DNA of 64,000 bases from Phyllobacterium sp. T1293 (GCF_020731415.2 NZ_CP088276.1:1-64000); one strand, 5' to 3'. Shown: positions 9,638 to 18,534, counted from the first letter of the stretch. Numbers and translations are program-made. The notes: generated from the sequence alone by a model not told the origin.

Positions 9638-10603
9638 CTAGTGGAGATCTGCGGGGATCAATTTTGCTGCTTCGGCCTTCACGTCAATCTTCGGGAAAGT
9701 CTCGGGATAGAGATAGTGGGCTGCTTCGCGCAAAACGATTTCGCGGGCTATCGGACCATTGGTTTCCACCCAATGATCGCCAACATAGAAAACACGTCCA
9801 TTCTTTACGGCTGTAAGCTGCTGCCAGATCGGGTTGTTTTCGTGCGGGCGATCCGGACCGGAATCATAAACAAAGATGACCTCCGGATCTTTTTCAAGCA
9901 TGGTCTCAAGGCTCAATTCCACTCCAAACGGTCCGCCCGGGCGCATGGACCCTGCGATATTGTCACCACCGAGCGCTGCAACGATCGATGCTGTGGTGTT
10001 CTCGGTATGGAAGGACCAAGGCGTATCTCCCGCCCACATGATCTGAAAACGGGGATGCAGATCCTTTGGTGCTTTGGCGCTATATTCGGCAAGGTGCTGC
10101 CGGAAAGTAGCATTCAGTTCCTCGCCGCGCTCTGGCTTGCCAAGTACTTTTGCCAACTGGGAAATCTCGTGATCGCTTTCGCTCAAAAGCTCCATATTAT
10201 AGGCAACGTAAGGGGCAATCTTCTGCAGCTGCTCGGCATTGCCGATCGTATAACGGCGCATGGCGATAATAATGTCAGGTTTTGCTTCCGACAGAAGTTC
10301 CAGATTGGGCTTGGCGCGCTGGCCGACCTGTTTGATCTCTTTCGTGAGCCCCAAAAGAAAATCCGGATCGCGCCCGGCCGCCATGTAGGTCGTTGCCACT
10401 GGCTTGATGCCAAGCGCGAATGCCACGTCAGTAGCAAAATAAGAAATAGAGGCTATGCGTTTCGGGTTGGTCGGAACTTCAACAGCCGTTCCTCTATCGT
10501 CAACAATGGATAGTGTTTTTGAATTGTCCGCCGACGCTGATGCTATCGTCAAAATACCAAACAAGCCGATAGTGAAATACCACTTGAGGCCCATACCAAA
10601 CAT
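9638..10603 (-). CDS. Periplasmic iron-siderophore-binding protein (FecB/FepB type)
   Basis: The 321-residue protein starts with a signal peptide (WYFTIGLFGILTIASASA) and continues with the two-lobed type III binding-protein fold. It has a TLSIVDDRGTAVEVP start, the stretch NPKRIASISYFATDVAFALG, and EAKPDIIIA and KDPEVIFVYD where the lobes meet. It would capture a ferric siderophore in the periplasm and hand it to the two FecCD permeases downstream. It is the first gene of the operon, and a RirA-type operator lies 54 bases upstream. No TonB receptor is next to it, so the outer-membrane partner is elsewhere. Confidence 0.9.
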   Translation of the reverse strand: MFGMGLKWYFTIGLFGILTIASASADNSKTLSIVDDRGTAVEVPTNPKRIASISYFATDVAFALGIKPVATTYMAAGRDPDFLLGLTKEIKQVGQRAKPNLELLSEAKPDIIIAMRRYTIGNAEQLQKIAPYVAYNMELLSESDHEISQLAKVLGKPERGEELNATFRQHLAEYSAKAPKDLHPRFQIMWAGDTPWSFHTENTTASIVAALGGDNIAGSMRPGGPFGVELSLETMLEKDPEVIFVYDSGPDRPHENNPIWQQLTAVKNGRVFYVGDHWVETNGPIAREIVLREAAHYLYPETFPKIDVKAEAAKLIPADLH

Positions 10604-10656
10604 GACTGCATCCTTTTTGAACGGGTGTAATTGTATATCGCTTTAGCCATAAATTA

Positions 10657-10671
10657 TGATTAATTCAATCA
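10657..10671 (-). promoter_or_regulatory. RirA-type iron-responsive operator (TGA-N9-TCA)
   Basis: TGATTAATTCAATCA matches the TGA-N9-TCA iron-responsive operator described for the rhizobial Fe-S repressor RirA. It sits in an AT-rich tract 54 bases upstream of the iron-binding-protein start, where it would overlap the promoter. The TGA and TCA ends plus the flanking AT/AT extend the dyad. Assignment to RirA rather than another repressor is inference from motif and context. Confidence 0.6.
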
Positions 10672-11157
10672 TATTATCAGTGCGCCGCGAATGCCGAGGC
10701 TGTGGTGCGTCAACTGGGTCTCAATGATGAAATTGGGCACCGTAGCGCTACAGTATCTCGCGCTGTGCTGTTCTTGATGAATTCCGCTGGTAATATACTA
10801 CAGACGCTTTTTGGATTGGGGTTTTGAATATTATTGTATTCAGGGGATCGAGCCCAAGGCGGAGCATAGCGTTAAACCAAGTCCGCAACCCCAACATCAC
10901 CCCAAACATTCTCACGACGACATCGCATCTCACCACCCATCATCACGTTCCTGCAATCTTCGCGTGCAATAGGTGAGAGCTGAATATAATGGGTAAGACT
11001 TAAGTATGGGTACGCTATATCTGGTCGGGGAGCGCGATCGTTCCTTTAACGCTTGGCGCGATGGGTATGTCTGGAATGGCAGGCGTTTCCAGCAAAGATA
11101 CGTGCTAGAAAATTGATATTGGCTCGTTGTGTCTTTCACATCTTCCACCAGACATGG
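10672..11157. other. Divergent intergenic region without a recognised gene
   Basis: About 480 bases lie between the iron operon and the efflux operon. Short frames exist on both strands but none has a ribosome-binding site, family resemblance or credible composition. The right part (11053-11157) is an open in-frame extension of the NodT lipoprotein gene. Confidence 0.4.
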
Positions 11158-12564
11158 TTGAAGATCATTCTGGTTGTTGCCATCGCAGCCAGCCTCGCCG
11201 CTTGTCAAAGCGGCGTATCGGGTCTGGCAGTATCTGCACCGGACCTACCAAAAGCCTATGCATTAATAACAAAACTGCCTGGTAATACGCAGCGCGATAC
11301 CCGGCTCTGGTGGCGTGTTTTTGGAGACTCTGTTCTCAGCGGACTCGTTACGCGTTCCCTTGAACAGAACCTGACAATAGCTCAGGCAAAACAGCAACTC
11401 ATTGCGGCCCGGTCGATGGTGCGTACCTCAAATACTCTGTTCATGCCAACCGCCGATATTTCCGGAACAGCCAATGCTGGCACTGGCTCCACCAAGTCGG
11501 ACGAGCTTATGCGCCGCCCCATGCAGCTGAATGTGGAGGCCGGATGGGAGCTTGGCCTGTTTGGTTTGCGTGAAAATACCCAGCGTGCGGCAAATGCCTC
11601 TGCTGACATGATTGCCGAAGACGTCGAAGCCGCACGCATCGCCGTCGCCGCGGAAATTGCCAGTTCTTATGTCCGCCTGCGCGCGCTGCAGGAGCGTGTC
11701 GCTATCGCAAAGGCATCTTTGACGCTGCTTGGTCGCGATGGGCGACTTGCCACCCTTAAATACCGGTCTGGCCTTGCCACCGCCTCGGATGCGGAAGAAG
11801 CGAGGATCAGTCTTGGCGATGCCAGGGCCGAGGATACCCGTCTTCAGGCACAGATTGAAGCGACACTCCAGCAGATCGCAACACTGCTCGGCACGTCGAG
11901 CATTGATGTATCCCTGCGCCAGCCAAAATCGCAGCCGATCGCCAAACTTGATCCGGCAATCGGCCGACCCGCCGATCTCCTGCGTGCCCGCCCGGATATC
12001 CGGCGCGCCGAACTGGCGACTATCCGGGCGGCAGCGGAAATCGGGATAGCACAAGCCGATCTTTACCCGAAACTTCGCCTTGGAGGCATGATTGGTATTG
12101 GCGGCCCGTCCCATGGTTCATTGTTTGGTGTTATGGGCGGTCCATCGATTCAGGTTCCGCTCTTCGATCAGGGGCGCCGCCGCGCGGTTGTTGCAGCCCG
12201 TCAGGCACAATATGAGGAAGCGGCAGCGGCATATAAACAGACCGTACTGACCAGTTACGAAGAGGCCTCTTCGGCACTTCGGGCTTGGTCGGCTGGGCAC
12301 ACCAATGTCCGCCAGTTCAGGGAAACATTGTCATCCGTCAGGAAAATTCAGTCTGAAAGCGCTGTACTGGAACGGGCGGGTCTGAGCGATCAATCCAAGC
12401 AGACGGCGAGCGCGATCAGGGTGCTTGGTCAGCGCAGACAGCTGGTGGAAGCACAAGAAGCCGAAGCACTGGCCCTGATTGCCTTTTACAAGGCGATCGG
12501 CGGCGCATCTCCGCTGGCTACGGGTACCCCCGGAGCCGAAGCTGTGCGTCAGAGAAAGAAGTAA
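11158..12564 (+). CDS. NodT-family outer-membrane efflux lipoprotein
   Basis: This TolC-like outer-membrane channel gives the exit duct of a tripartite exporter. The visible features are a lipoprotein signal with lipobox LAAC, the LWWRVFGDSVLSGLV stretch typical of NodT/OprM proteins, two outer-membrane-efflux repeats with long helices, and the RPADLLRARPDIRRAE signature between them. I place the start at TTG 11158, which gives a compact lipoprotein signal; the frame is open back to a TTG at 11053 and neither start has a clear ribosome-binding site. It is followed four bases later by the permease gene, and the operon encodes a full export system. Confidence 0.85.
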   Translation: MKIILVVAIAASLAACQSGVSGLAVSAPDLPKAYALITKLPGNTQRDTRLWWRVFGDSVLSGLVTRSLEQNLTIAQAKQQLIAARSMVRTSNTLFMPTADISGTANAGTGSTKSDELMRRPMQLNVEAGWELGLFGLRENTQRAANASADMIAEDVEAARIAVAAEIASSYVRLRALQERVAIAKASLTLLGRDGRLATLKYRSGLATASDAEEARISLGDARAEDTRLQAQIEATLQQIATLLGTSSIDVSLRQPKSQPIAKLDPAIGRPADLLRARPDIRRAELATIRAAAEIGIAQADLYPKLRLGGMIGIGGPSHGSLFGVMGGPSIQVPLFDQGRRRAVVAARQAQYEEAAAAYKQTVLTSYEEASSALRAWSAGHTNVRQFRETLSSVRKIQSESAVLERAGLSDQSKQTASAIRVLGQRRQLVEAQEAEALALIAFYKAIGGASPLATGTPGAEAVRQRKK

Positions 12565-12568
12565 GCCG

Positions 12569-13702
12569 ATGGCTGTCTCAATCGCCCGTAAAACATTGAT
12601 ACATGAATGGCGGCGCTTTCTTCCGGCTATTGTCGCTGTGGGCTTTTCCGGCGTTCTGATGATTGTTCAGGGGGCTTTGCTTCTGGGGATCATTGGTTCG
12701 AATGCGCTTTATGTAACCCAGTCCAAAGCTGAATATTGGGTCGGCTTTCCCGGCACACAAAGTGTTGATCTTGGCCGCCCCATTGGAGCCGATACGGCCA
12801 CCAGTCTTTATATTGAGCAGAACATCTCAAATATCGAACCGTTTTTGCTAGGCTCGGGCGACTGGCGAGGTGCGCGCGGCGGCGGAACAGGCGTCACCAT
12901 TGTCGGCATCGATACGAAGGCAAACGGCCTTGCACTGGGGCGGATCGTTCCCGCAATCATGCGCAACCTTTTGCTGGAGCCCGGCACGGTTCTTATTGAT
13001 GCTACGGACAAGAGCAAGCTCGCCATTGACGTTGGTGGCTCGGCCGAAATAAACGGCCGCCGTGTACGGGTTGTCGGCATCATCGATGGTTTGAGAGGTC
13101 TGGGCGGCGTAAATGTGATCACGTCAATCGACACGGCACGTACGCTCGATACCGTCCTTAGCACATCGGATAACGTGACCTATTTCCTCTATAACGTGAA
13201 CAAGTTTGCGCCAGGTGACGCCATACTTAATCGTCTCAATCAGCAGGCAGGCAGCAAACGCTTTTACGTCTGGCCGGCACAGGATCTCGCGGGAATGTCC
13301 GTACGCTACTGGCTTCTCGAATCCGGAGCCGGCATTGCCTTCATCTTTGCAACGGCAATTGCCATGCTTGTTGGAACGCTCGTTACCAGTCAGACGCTGA
13401 TGGCGGCGGTTGCAGGTTCCATTCCGCAATATGCAACTTTGCGCGCGCTTGGCGTGTCGTTCAAATCGCTCCGTATCATCGTTATTGAGCAGGCTGCCTG
13501 GGTCGGTGTGCTCGGGCTGCTGCTCGGCGCTACATTCAGTATCACTGCGGCAACCATTGCCAATGTTTACCGGGTTCCGTTCGAGCTTCGCACCAGCGTC
13601 ATGCTAGCGGCGTCCATTGTCGTACTGCTCGTGGCGTTTGCCGCGGGATTGCTGGCATTGCGGCGCCTGCACCATGCCGATCCGGCAACGTTGCTACGGT
13701 GA
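12569..13702 (+). CDS. ABC exporter permease, FtsX/DevC type
   Basis: The 377-residue protein has one N-terminal membrane helix (about residues 20-45), a large periplasmic domain, and three C-terminal helices with the FtsX-like pattern (PQYATLRALGVSFKSLRIIV). This is the MacB/DevC-type topology used by mechanotransmission exporters, here with a separate ATPase. ATG 12569 starts four bases after the NodT stop. The stop overlaps the next gene's GTG (GTGA). The DevC assignment, rather than LolC or SalY type, rests on length and on the neighbouring HlyD adaptor. Confidence 0.85.
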   Translation: MAVSIARKTLIHEWRRFLPAIVAVGFSGVLMIVQGALLLGIIGSNALYVTQSKAEYWVGFPGTQSVDLGRPIGADTATSLYIEQNISNIEPFLLGSGDWRGARGGGTGVTIVGIDTKANGLALGRIVPAIMRNLLLEPGTVLIDATDKSKLAIDVGGSAEINGRRVRVVGIIDGLRGLGGVNVITSIDTARTLDTVLSTSDNVTYFLYNVNKFAPGDAILNRLNQQAGSKRFYVWPAQDLAGMSVRYWLLESGAGIAFIFATAIAMLVGTLVTSQTLMAAVAGSIPQYATLRALGVSFKSLRIIVIEQAAWVGVLGLLLGATFSITAATIANVYRVPFELRTSVMLAASIVVLLVAFAAGLLALRRLHHADPATLLR

Positions 13703-14412
13703 ACGCGATGCAACCCACCATTTCCGCCAGCGGGATCAGCAAATCATTTGTGGTCAAACAGATACACACGATTGCATTGCAGGATGTATCTATCGACATT
13801 TTTCCGCGCGAACTCACCCTGATCATCGGCCCTTCCGGATGCGGCAAAAGCACATTGCTTGCGGCGCTGAGTGGTCTGACCACACCGGACACCGGCTCCA
13901 TAAACACGCTCGCAACTGATCTGGTGGGCGCAAGTGATGATGAGCGTGACGCGTTTCGCCTCAATCATTGCGGCTTTGTTTTTCAGGGGTTCAACCTGTT
14001 CCCGGCCCTGACCGCACTTGAACAGGTGCAGGTGCCATTGGATTATCTCAAGGTCCCACAGGACGAGGCTGTCGAACGTTCAGAACAGGCACTTGCCCGC
14101 GTCGGTCTTTCACACAGGCAGCACCTGCATCCCACCGAACTTTCGGGTGGTGAAAAGCAACGTGTGGCCATAGCGCGCGCTATCGTCAAGAATCCCGCAA
14201 TATTGTTTGCCGATGAGCCGACAAGCGCACTCGATAGCGTCAATGGGCAATCTGTCATCGAGATTCTGCACACCATAGCAAAAGATACCAATGCAACCGT
14301 TCTTTGTGTCTCGCACGATCCGCGTCTTATCGCTCATGCGGAACGTGTGTTGCACATGGAAGATGGCCGGATACTCGAAGACACCCGCCCTCGTCACACA
14401 ACCGTAGCCTAA
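13699..14412 (+). CDS. ABC exporter ATPase, MacB/LolD/DevA type
   Basis: The 237-residue ATPase shows Walker A (IIGPSGCGKST), the Q-loop (FVFQGFNLFPAL), the signature LSGGEKQRVAIARA, Walker B ILFADEPTSALD and the switch His (CVSHDPRL). The FQGFNLFPALTALE stretch is typical of the LolD/MacB/DevA branch. It would drive the FtsX-type permease encoded just upstream. The GTG start overlaps the permease stop by four bases, so the two are probably translated in step. Confidence 0.93.
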   Translation: MNAMQPTISASGISKSFVVKQIHTIALQDVSIDIFPRELTLIIGPSGCGKSTLLAALSGLTTPDTGSINTLATDLVGASDDERDAFRLNHCGFVFQGFNLFPALTALEQVQVPLDYLKVPQDEAVERSEQALARVGLSHRQHLHPTELSGGEKQRVAIARAIVKNPAILFADEPTSALDSVNGQSVIEILHTIAKDTNATVLCVSHDPRLIAHAERVLHMEDGRILEDTRPRHTTVA

Positions 14413-14419
14413 GGAAACA

Positions 14420-15343
14420 GTGATCATGATCATGCACAGACGCTTATTCGTCCGATGTGCAATCGCGCTGGCGACGGCTGGATGCGTGGGATGGGGTATC
14501 TCGCTTATGTCCGATGCAACAGCAGCCAATGAGGTGGAGATTGCGGCGAAGCCAGGAATTATTGCTGCAGCACGCGGCGTCGTTGACGTTGAAGGCGGTC
14601 TTTTGCGGCTATCGGCCCAGCGTGACGGTATGATCCAGGAGGTGCTTGCCGCCGAGGGTCAGAAGGTCAAGCAGGGCGATATTCTTGCCGTGATCGATAG
14701 CCGCCACGAAGTTATAGCGCTCCATACAGCAGAAGCGGAAGTACGTCAGGCGCAAGGCCAGCTGAGCCTGTTGAAGACGAAGTTACAGGCGCAGACACGT
14801 CAAGTTGACAGGCTACGGCGCGCGGCCGCCGGAAAGGCCGTTTCCACGCAAACACTGGATGAGGCTGAAGCGCTGCTGGCAACCACCAAAGGCGAGATAA
14901 TGATTGCTGAGGCAGCTTTGGCTGCTGCAGAAAGCCGAATGGAAAACAGCCGTCTTGAAATCGACATGCGAACGGTTCGGGCTCCCATTGACGCACGCAT
15001 TGTGCATCGCTCGACCAAGGTTGGCGAGGTTGTGTCCGCTCAGAATCTGAGCGAGCTTTTTACGCTTCTGCCGGAAACACCACGCATCGTCCGTGCTGAA
15101 ATCCAGGAGCAATTTGTCAAGTTGATCAAACCGGGCATGGACGTCGATGTTGTTGCAGAAAGCGATGATGGTGTTCTGGTCAAAGGACGGGTTGTTCGCA
15201 TTGGCCACGTCCTCACGCAAGTCAAATCCCGAGACACGCCTGGCGACCGTGTGGATGTGCGCACGTCCGATTGTATCATCAGCATTCCGCCCAAAGTACA
15301 TATGCTGATCGGGCAACGGGTCGTTGTGCGCTTTAAACCGTGA
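14420..15343 (+). CDS. HlyD-family periplasmic adaptor of the ABC exporter
   Basis: The 307-residue membrane-fusion protein has an N-terminal signal/anchor helix, a lipoyl-like half (GMIQEVLAAEGQKVKQGDIL), a coiled-coil hairpin (about residues 95-180) and the returning lipoyl half (VRAPIDARIVHRSTKVGEVV). It would bridge the inner-membrane ABC pair to the NodT channel. It ends the four-gene operon NodT, permease, ATPase, adaptor. The start could be GTG 14420 or ATG 14426; AAGGA lies at 14411. The substrate is unknown: DevBCA-type systems export glycolipids, while MacAB types export peptides, macrolides and related compounds. Confidence 0.88.
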   Translation: MIMIMHRRLFVRCAIALATAGCVGWGISLMSDATAANEVEIAAKPGIIAAARGVVDVEGGLLRLSAQRDGMIQEVLAAEGQKVKQGDILAVIDSRHEVIALHTAEAEVRQAQGQLSLLKTKLQAQTRQVDRLRRAAAGKAVSTQTLDEAEALLATTKGEIMIAEAALAAAESRMENSRLEIDMRTVRAPIDARIVHRSTKVGEVVSAQNLSELFTLLPETPRIVRAEIQEQFVKLIKPGMDVDVVAESDDGVLVKGRVVRIGHVLTQVKSRDTPGDRVDVRTSDCIISIPPKVHMLIGQRVVVRFKP

Positions 15344-15861
15344 TTATGCGCCAATAGCCAGCTCGCCAGATATTCATTACTGTTTCAACCCGGACATGGG
15401 CGCTTCTCGTCGTGCGTCGTGTCCGGCTAAGCCTATGGTCGATGCAATGATACTGAGCCAGAGCCAGTGCAAGTTGCAGCAGTGCGTCATACCCCGTGAC
15501 TAACCGGAATTGATTAGAACTGTGGGTGTGAATGGCACTGCTTAAAGTTGAGCATACGGCGTCTATATCGAGATGAGGGGTGACCAGTCCCATTCTATTT
15601 TCGGTACGGCGGAATACAGTTTTGGAGCAGTCAAAACCTTACGTCAGAACCCGTCTGTCCACCCTTGTATAACCCAACTAATACCTACGTATGGTGTCTG
15701 CAGCCCTGTCCTAATGCTACTGATTAGCGGACGCATTCATATGCGCACAGTTGTGGTGTCACCATCATCACTCAAGCTGGAGACGATCCCAAAGTTGCGG
15801 GGCTTAGCTGATCCGGCACTTCGGAACCCGAGCATTTGATAACCAACCGGAGGACCAATCC
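15344..15861. other. Intergenic region, nothing recognised
   Basis: About 520 bases separate the exporter operon from the oxalate decarboxylase gene. Several frames over 60 codons exist on both strands, but none shows a ribosome-binding site, a known motif or gene-like composition. The right end has an ACCGGAGG ribosome-binding site for the next gene. Confidence 0.4.
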
Positions 15862-17100
15862 ATGGAACCGATTAGACGTCGTGGGTTTATTTCATTGATG
15901 GGCTATTTTGGGCTAGCATCCGTAGCTCAGGCGGCAAGTTTTGGTAATCCTGACCGACCGCCCGAAGGCAAAATAAACGCCCGTAGCCTCTCAAGCACGA
16001 GCGATCCCGGGCCGGCAAGCCCAAACCTTGCCTCACAATTTCCCAGCTCTCAAAATCCGCCAGCGACCGATATCAATGGCATGCCGCAGTTCTGGTCGTC
16101 ATTCAACATCATGCACAAGCGCTATCAGGATGGTGGCTGGGCACGGCAGATCACCCAGGAAGACTTTGCAATTTCAGAAACAATATCCAGCGTGAATATG
16201 CGATTGAGTGCTGGCGGCATCCGGGAAATGCACTGGCACCAACAGGCGGAATGGGCAATCATGCTCTCTGGAAAATGCCGCATTACCACGCTTGATGAGC
16301 AGGGACGATCATCTGTTGAAGACGTGGAGGAGGGAGACCTCTGGTATTTCCCTCCGGGCTTGCCTCATTCGTTGCAGGGCCTCGGACCCGATGGCGCAGA
16401 GTTTCTTCTTATCTTCGACAATGGTTTGTCATCTGAATTCAACACTTTGCTTGTGACGGACTGGATTGCCCATACACCGCCTGAAGTTCTGGCCCAGAAT
16501 TTCGGAGTTCCCGCGGATGCTTTCAAAAATATCCCTCTCGACAATTTATGGATTTTCCAGGGGGATATTCCTCCCAGTCTGGCCGAAGATAAAAAATCGG
16601 CGCGCGTAACATCGGGCACAGAAAAGGTTACATATAAACTGTCGAAATCGCCGCCTATTCCATCTGGCCGCTCTGGAGTTGCACAGGTCGCCGACAGTCG
16701 CAATTTTCCGATCTCCAAGAATATTGCCGCAGCTCTCGAGACGATTCACCCCGGCGCCTTACGCGAAATGCACTGGCATCCGAATGCCGATGAATGGGCG
16801 CTTGTCATCAAGGGCAAAGCACGGGTCACAGTCTTTGATACGGGGCCGAAGGCAACCACAAACGACTTTAATCCCGGCGATATCTGGTACATCAAGAAAA
16901 GCCTTGGTCACTATATCGTCAACACGGGAGACGACGATCTGGTGGTGCTCACGATCTTCAAGTCAGATCGCTTTGCCGAAGTCACCCTCACCAGTTGGCT
17001 GACACACGTTCCTTCTGAAATGGTGCAGCAGACATTGAAACTGGATGCCGATGTGATTGCCCGTTTTCCGGCCGATCGTCCGGAGTTCTTGCCCAAATAA
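15862..17100 (+). CDS. Exported bicupin oxalate decarboxylase
   Basis: The enzyme would split oxalate to formate and CO2 using manganese. Both cupin domains keep the metal ligands: H124, H126, E130 and H169 in the first, and H304, H306, E311 and H350 in the second. The lid loop that holds the catalytic Glu in Bacillus OxdC (SENST) reads SEFNT at 191-195, so the Glu (E192) is present; this favours decarboxylase over oxidase. A twin-arginine-like leader (RRRGFISLMG, cleavage near AQA at 22-24) suggests export in folded form. GGAGG precedes the ATG. It appears to be a single-gene unit, with a 12-bp hairpin just after the stop. A frc/oxc pathway is not nearby. Confidence 0.9.
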   Translation: MEPIRRRGFISLMGYFGLASVAQAASFGNPDRPPEGKINARSLSSTSDPGPASPNLASQFPSSQNPPATDINGMPQFWSSFNIMHKRYQDGGWARQITQEDFAISETISSVNMRLSAGGIREMHWHQQAEWAIMLSGKCRITTLDEQGRSSVEDVEEGDLWYFPPGLPHSLQGLGPDGAEFLLIFDNGLSSEFNTLLVTDWIAHTPPEVLAQNFGVPADAFKNIPLDNLWIFQGDIPPSLAEDKKSARVTSGTEKVTYKLSKSPPIPSGRSGVAQVADSRNFPISKNIAAALETIHPGALREMHWHPNADEWALVIKGKARVTVFDTGPKATTNDFNPGDIWYIKKSLGHYIVNTGDDDLVVLTIFKSDRFAEVTLTSWLTHVPSEMVQQTLKLDADVIARFPADRPEFLPK

Positions 17101-17111
17101 GAGGCCAGCTT

Positions 17112-17142
17112 TTTTCTCCCGCCTCATCAAGGCGGGAGAAAA
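17112..17142. repeat. Perfect 12-bp inverted repeat after the oxalate decarboxylase gene
   Basis: TTTTCTCCCGCC (17112-17123) and GGCGGGAGAAAA (17131-17142) form a perfect stem with a 7-base loop, starting 11 bases after the stop codon. It would be a very stable 3' hairpin. The T run lies on the 5' arm, so this is not a textbook intrinsic terminator on either strand; it may protect the mRNA end or work with Rho. Confidence 0.55.
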
Positions 17143-17358
17143 TCAAGACGCAAAACAATTCCAGCAAATGTTCAGGCTGTAATCTTTCCCTCAACCCATG
17201 TCTCTCGCTGTGAGATACGCGCTTCCCAAACAATATCCTGACGATCTGCTTCCCTTTGCGGGCATGTCGGCTAATGGAAAAGAAAATGGAATGCACGCAA
17301 AGGTTAGATTCATGCTTGAGGCTGATGTCACCTAGCCACACCTCCGAGGCATTTCACT

Positions 17359-17904
17359 CTAGTATTTCGTTTTCTCGACACTCTTATCGCCGATTCGCTC
17401 CCGTTGAAGCCCTGCGGATGCCAAACGCTTTGCGGTTTCTTTTGAGCTCATCCCTTCCCATTTTCGGGTTACAGTGCTGAGATTCACACCACGGGATTTG
17501 AGCTCCGTCAAAACCTGTTCTACATAATCAGTTGGCGTCTGGTAGTGTCCGCTCAAATCCGTGATCATTGTCAGTCTCCCGCCTCGGACAATCCAGGCGC
17601 CAGCCGCCGCAACTTCTCGTCCCGCCAAAAAACTGCTGTGGTGCTGTACTTCTTGTTTGTTCCCAGAGTATATCCGTCCATCCCCTGTCATGACGAAGAT
17701 GTACGCTCCATTGAGGCCTGCTTCCGTGTCGAGAGGGTGAAAGCCGCCGCTTTGAAGTTGTACGAGTAGCCCGGCCTGAACGTCCACTCGGTAGGGCTCC
17801 CTATGAGAGGAAAGGAAATAGGTGGTTCCCATGTCCATCATGTGATCGTTCACGTCCTTCTGGAAACCAGCCGCTCTCAACATTCCAAGGGTCTTGTACT
17901 TCAT
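17359..17904 (-). CDS. Protein with a plant-IQM-like C-terminal domain
   Basis: About 181 residues, soluble, no signal peptide. The central and C-terminal part carries YIFVMTGDGRIYSG, then HHSSFLAGREVAAAG, then MITDLSGHYQTP. From memory this order closely matches the HSSFLAGG...AAG...SGHYxPT region of plant calmodulin-binding IQM proteins and a few fungal and bacterial relatives. The biochemical function of that domain is not known to me. ATG 17904 has GGAG 8 bases upstream; the frame is open to ATG 17952. It is a single gene with no operon partner. A eukaryote-like or effector-type role is speculation. Confidence 0.6.
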   Translation of the reverse strand: MKYKTLGMLRAAGFQKDVNDHMMDMGTTYFLSSHREPYRVDVQAGLLVQLQSGGFHPLDTEAGLNGAYIFVMTGDGRIYSGNKQEVQHHSSFLAGREVAAAGAWIVRGGRLTMITDLSGHYQTPTDYVEQVLTELKSRGVNLSTVTRKWEGMSSKETAKRLASAGLQRERIGDKSVEKTKY

Positions 17905-18041
17905 TTGCAGACTCCATTTGTACTGAACCAGCGCTTCATCACGGTTTTCCATTCTGTTATAGTCATAAGGCGATGCAGATTAAGTGAGACAGTAGAACGG
18001 TCGCGATGGCATTTTCGAGACGCGATCAATGCACCCTCACT

Positions 18042-18509
18042 CTAATTTCGGCTGATCTGGGTTGGTGCAGGAGGCGGCAACTCCTCACCGACAGCCAGTC
18101 GCATCGCCACCATTTCCTGTTGTTGCTCGACAATAATTTCCTGCGCAATGCGCTTCAATTGTTCGTTACTGCCGAACCGCAGATAGTTTTGAGCCATGTC
18201 GATCGCTCCCTGATGGTGCGGCATCATCATCTGCACGAAGTCATGATCAAGTTTGCCCGTTGGCGGCACAACCATTTCATACATCATTTTTTCCATGGAA
18301 TTGTTCATGGCGACAAGGTACGCGGTCTCATCGTCAAACTTCTCTATTCCAACATTACAGACAGACATCAGGTTCGACACGAGCTGCTGTAGTTGCGACA
18401 GTGATTTCAACTCTGGAGGCGGCGCGGCTGTGCTTATGCCAACGAACATCAATGCGGCGCCAAATAGTGCGCAGAAGAGATAGGATGTAAGTGTTTTCAG
18501 AAGTTTCAT
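18042..18509 (-). CDS. Exported DUF305 protein
   Basis: The 155-residue protein has an N-terminal signal peptide (LFCALFGAALMFVGISTA) and a DUF305 helical bundle with its signature region HDFVQMMMPHHQGAIDMAQ and the later helix IAQEIIVEQQQEM. The clustered Met and His residues (MMMPHH) suggest metal binding, and the family is often found beside copper-handling genes; no such gene is adjacent here. The YVTN-propeller gene lies upstream on the same strand, 163 bases away. A 15-base palindrome sits just before the ATG. Confidence 0.85.
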   Translation of the reverse strand: MKLLKTLTSYLFCALFGAALMFVGISTAAPPPELKSLSQLQQLVSNLMSVCNVGIEKFDDETAYLVAMNNSMEKMMYEMVVPPTGKLDHDFVQMMMPHHQGAIDMAQNYLRFGSNEQLKRIAQEIIVEQQQEMVAMRLAVGEELPPPAPTQISRN

Positions 18510-18519
18510 CGTGCTGAAC

Positions 18520-18534
18520 CGACGTTTAACGTCG
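18520..18534. promoter_or_regulatory. 15-base palindrome just upstream of the DUF305 start
   Basis: CGACGTTTAACGTCG is a perfect dyad (7-base arms, 1-base centre) that ends 10 bases before the DUF305 ATG. At this position it would overlap the ribosome-binding region, so it could be a repressor site or an RNA hairpin that limits translation. There is no recognised binding protein. Confidence 0.35.
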
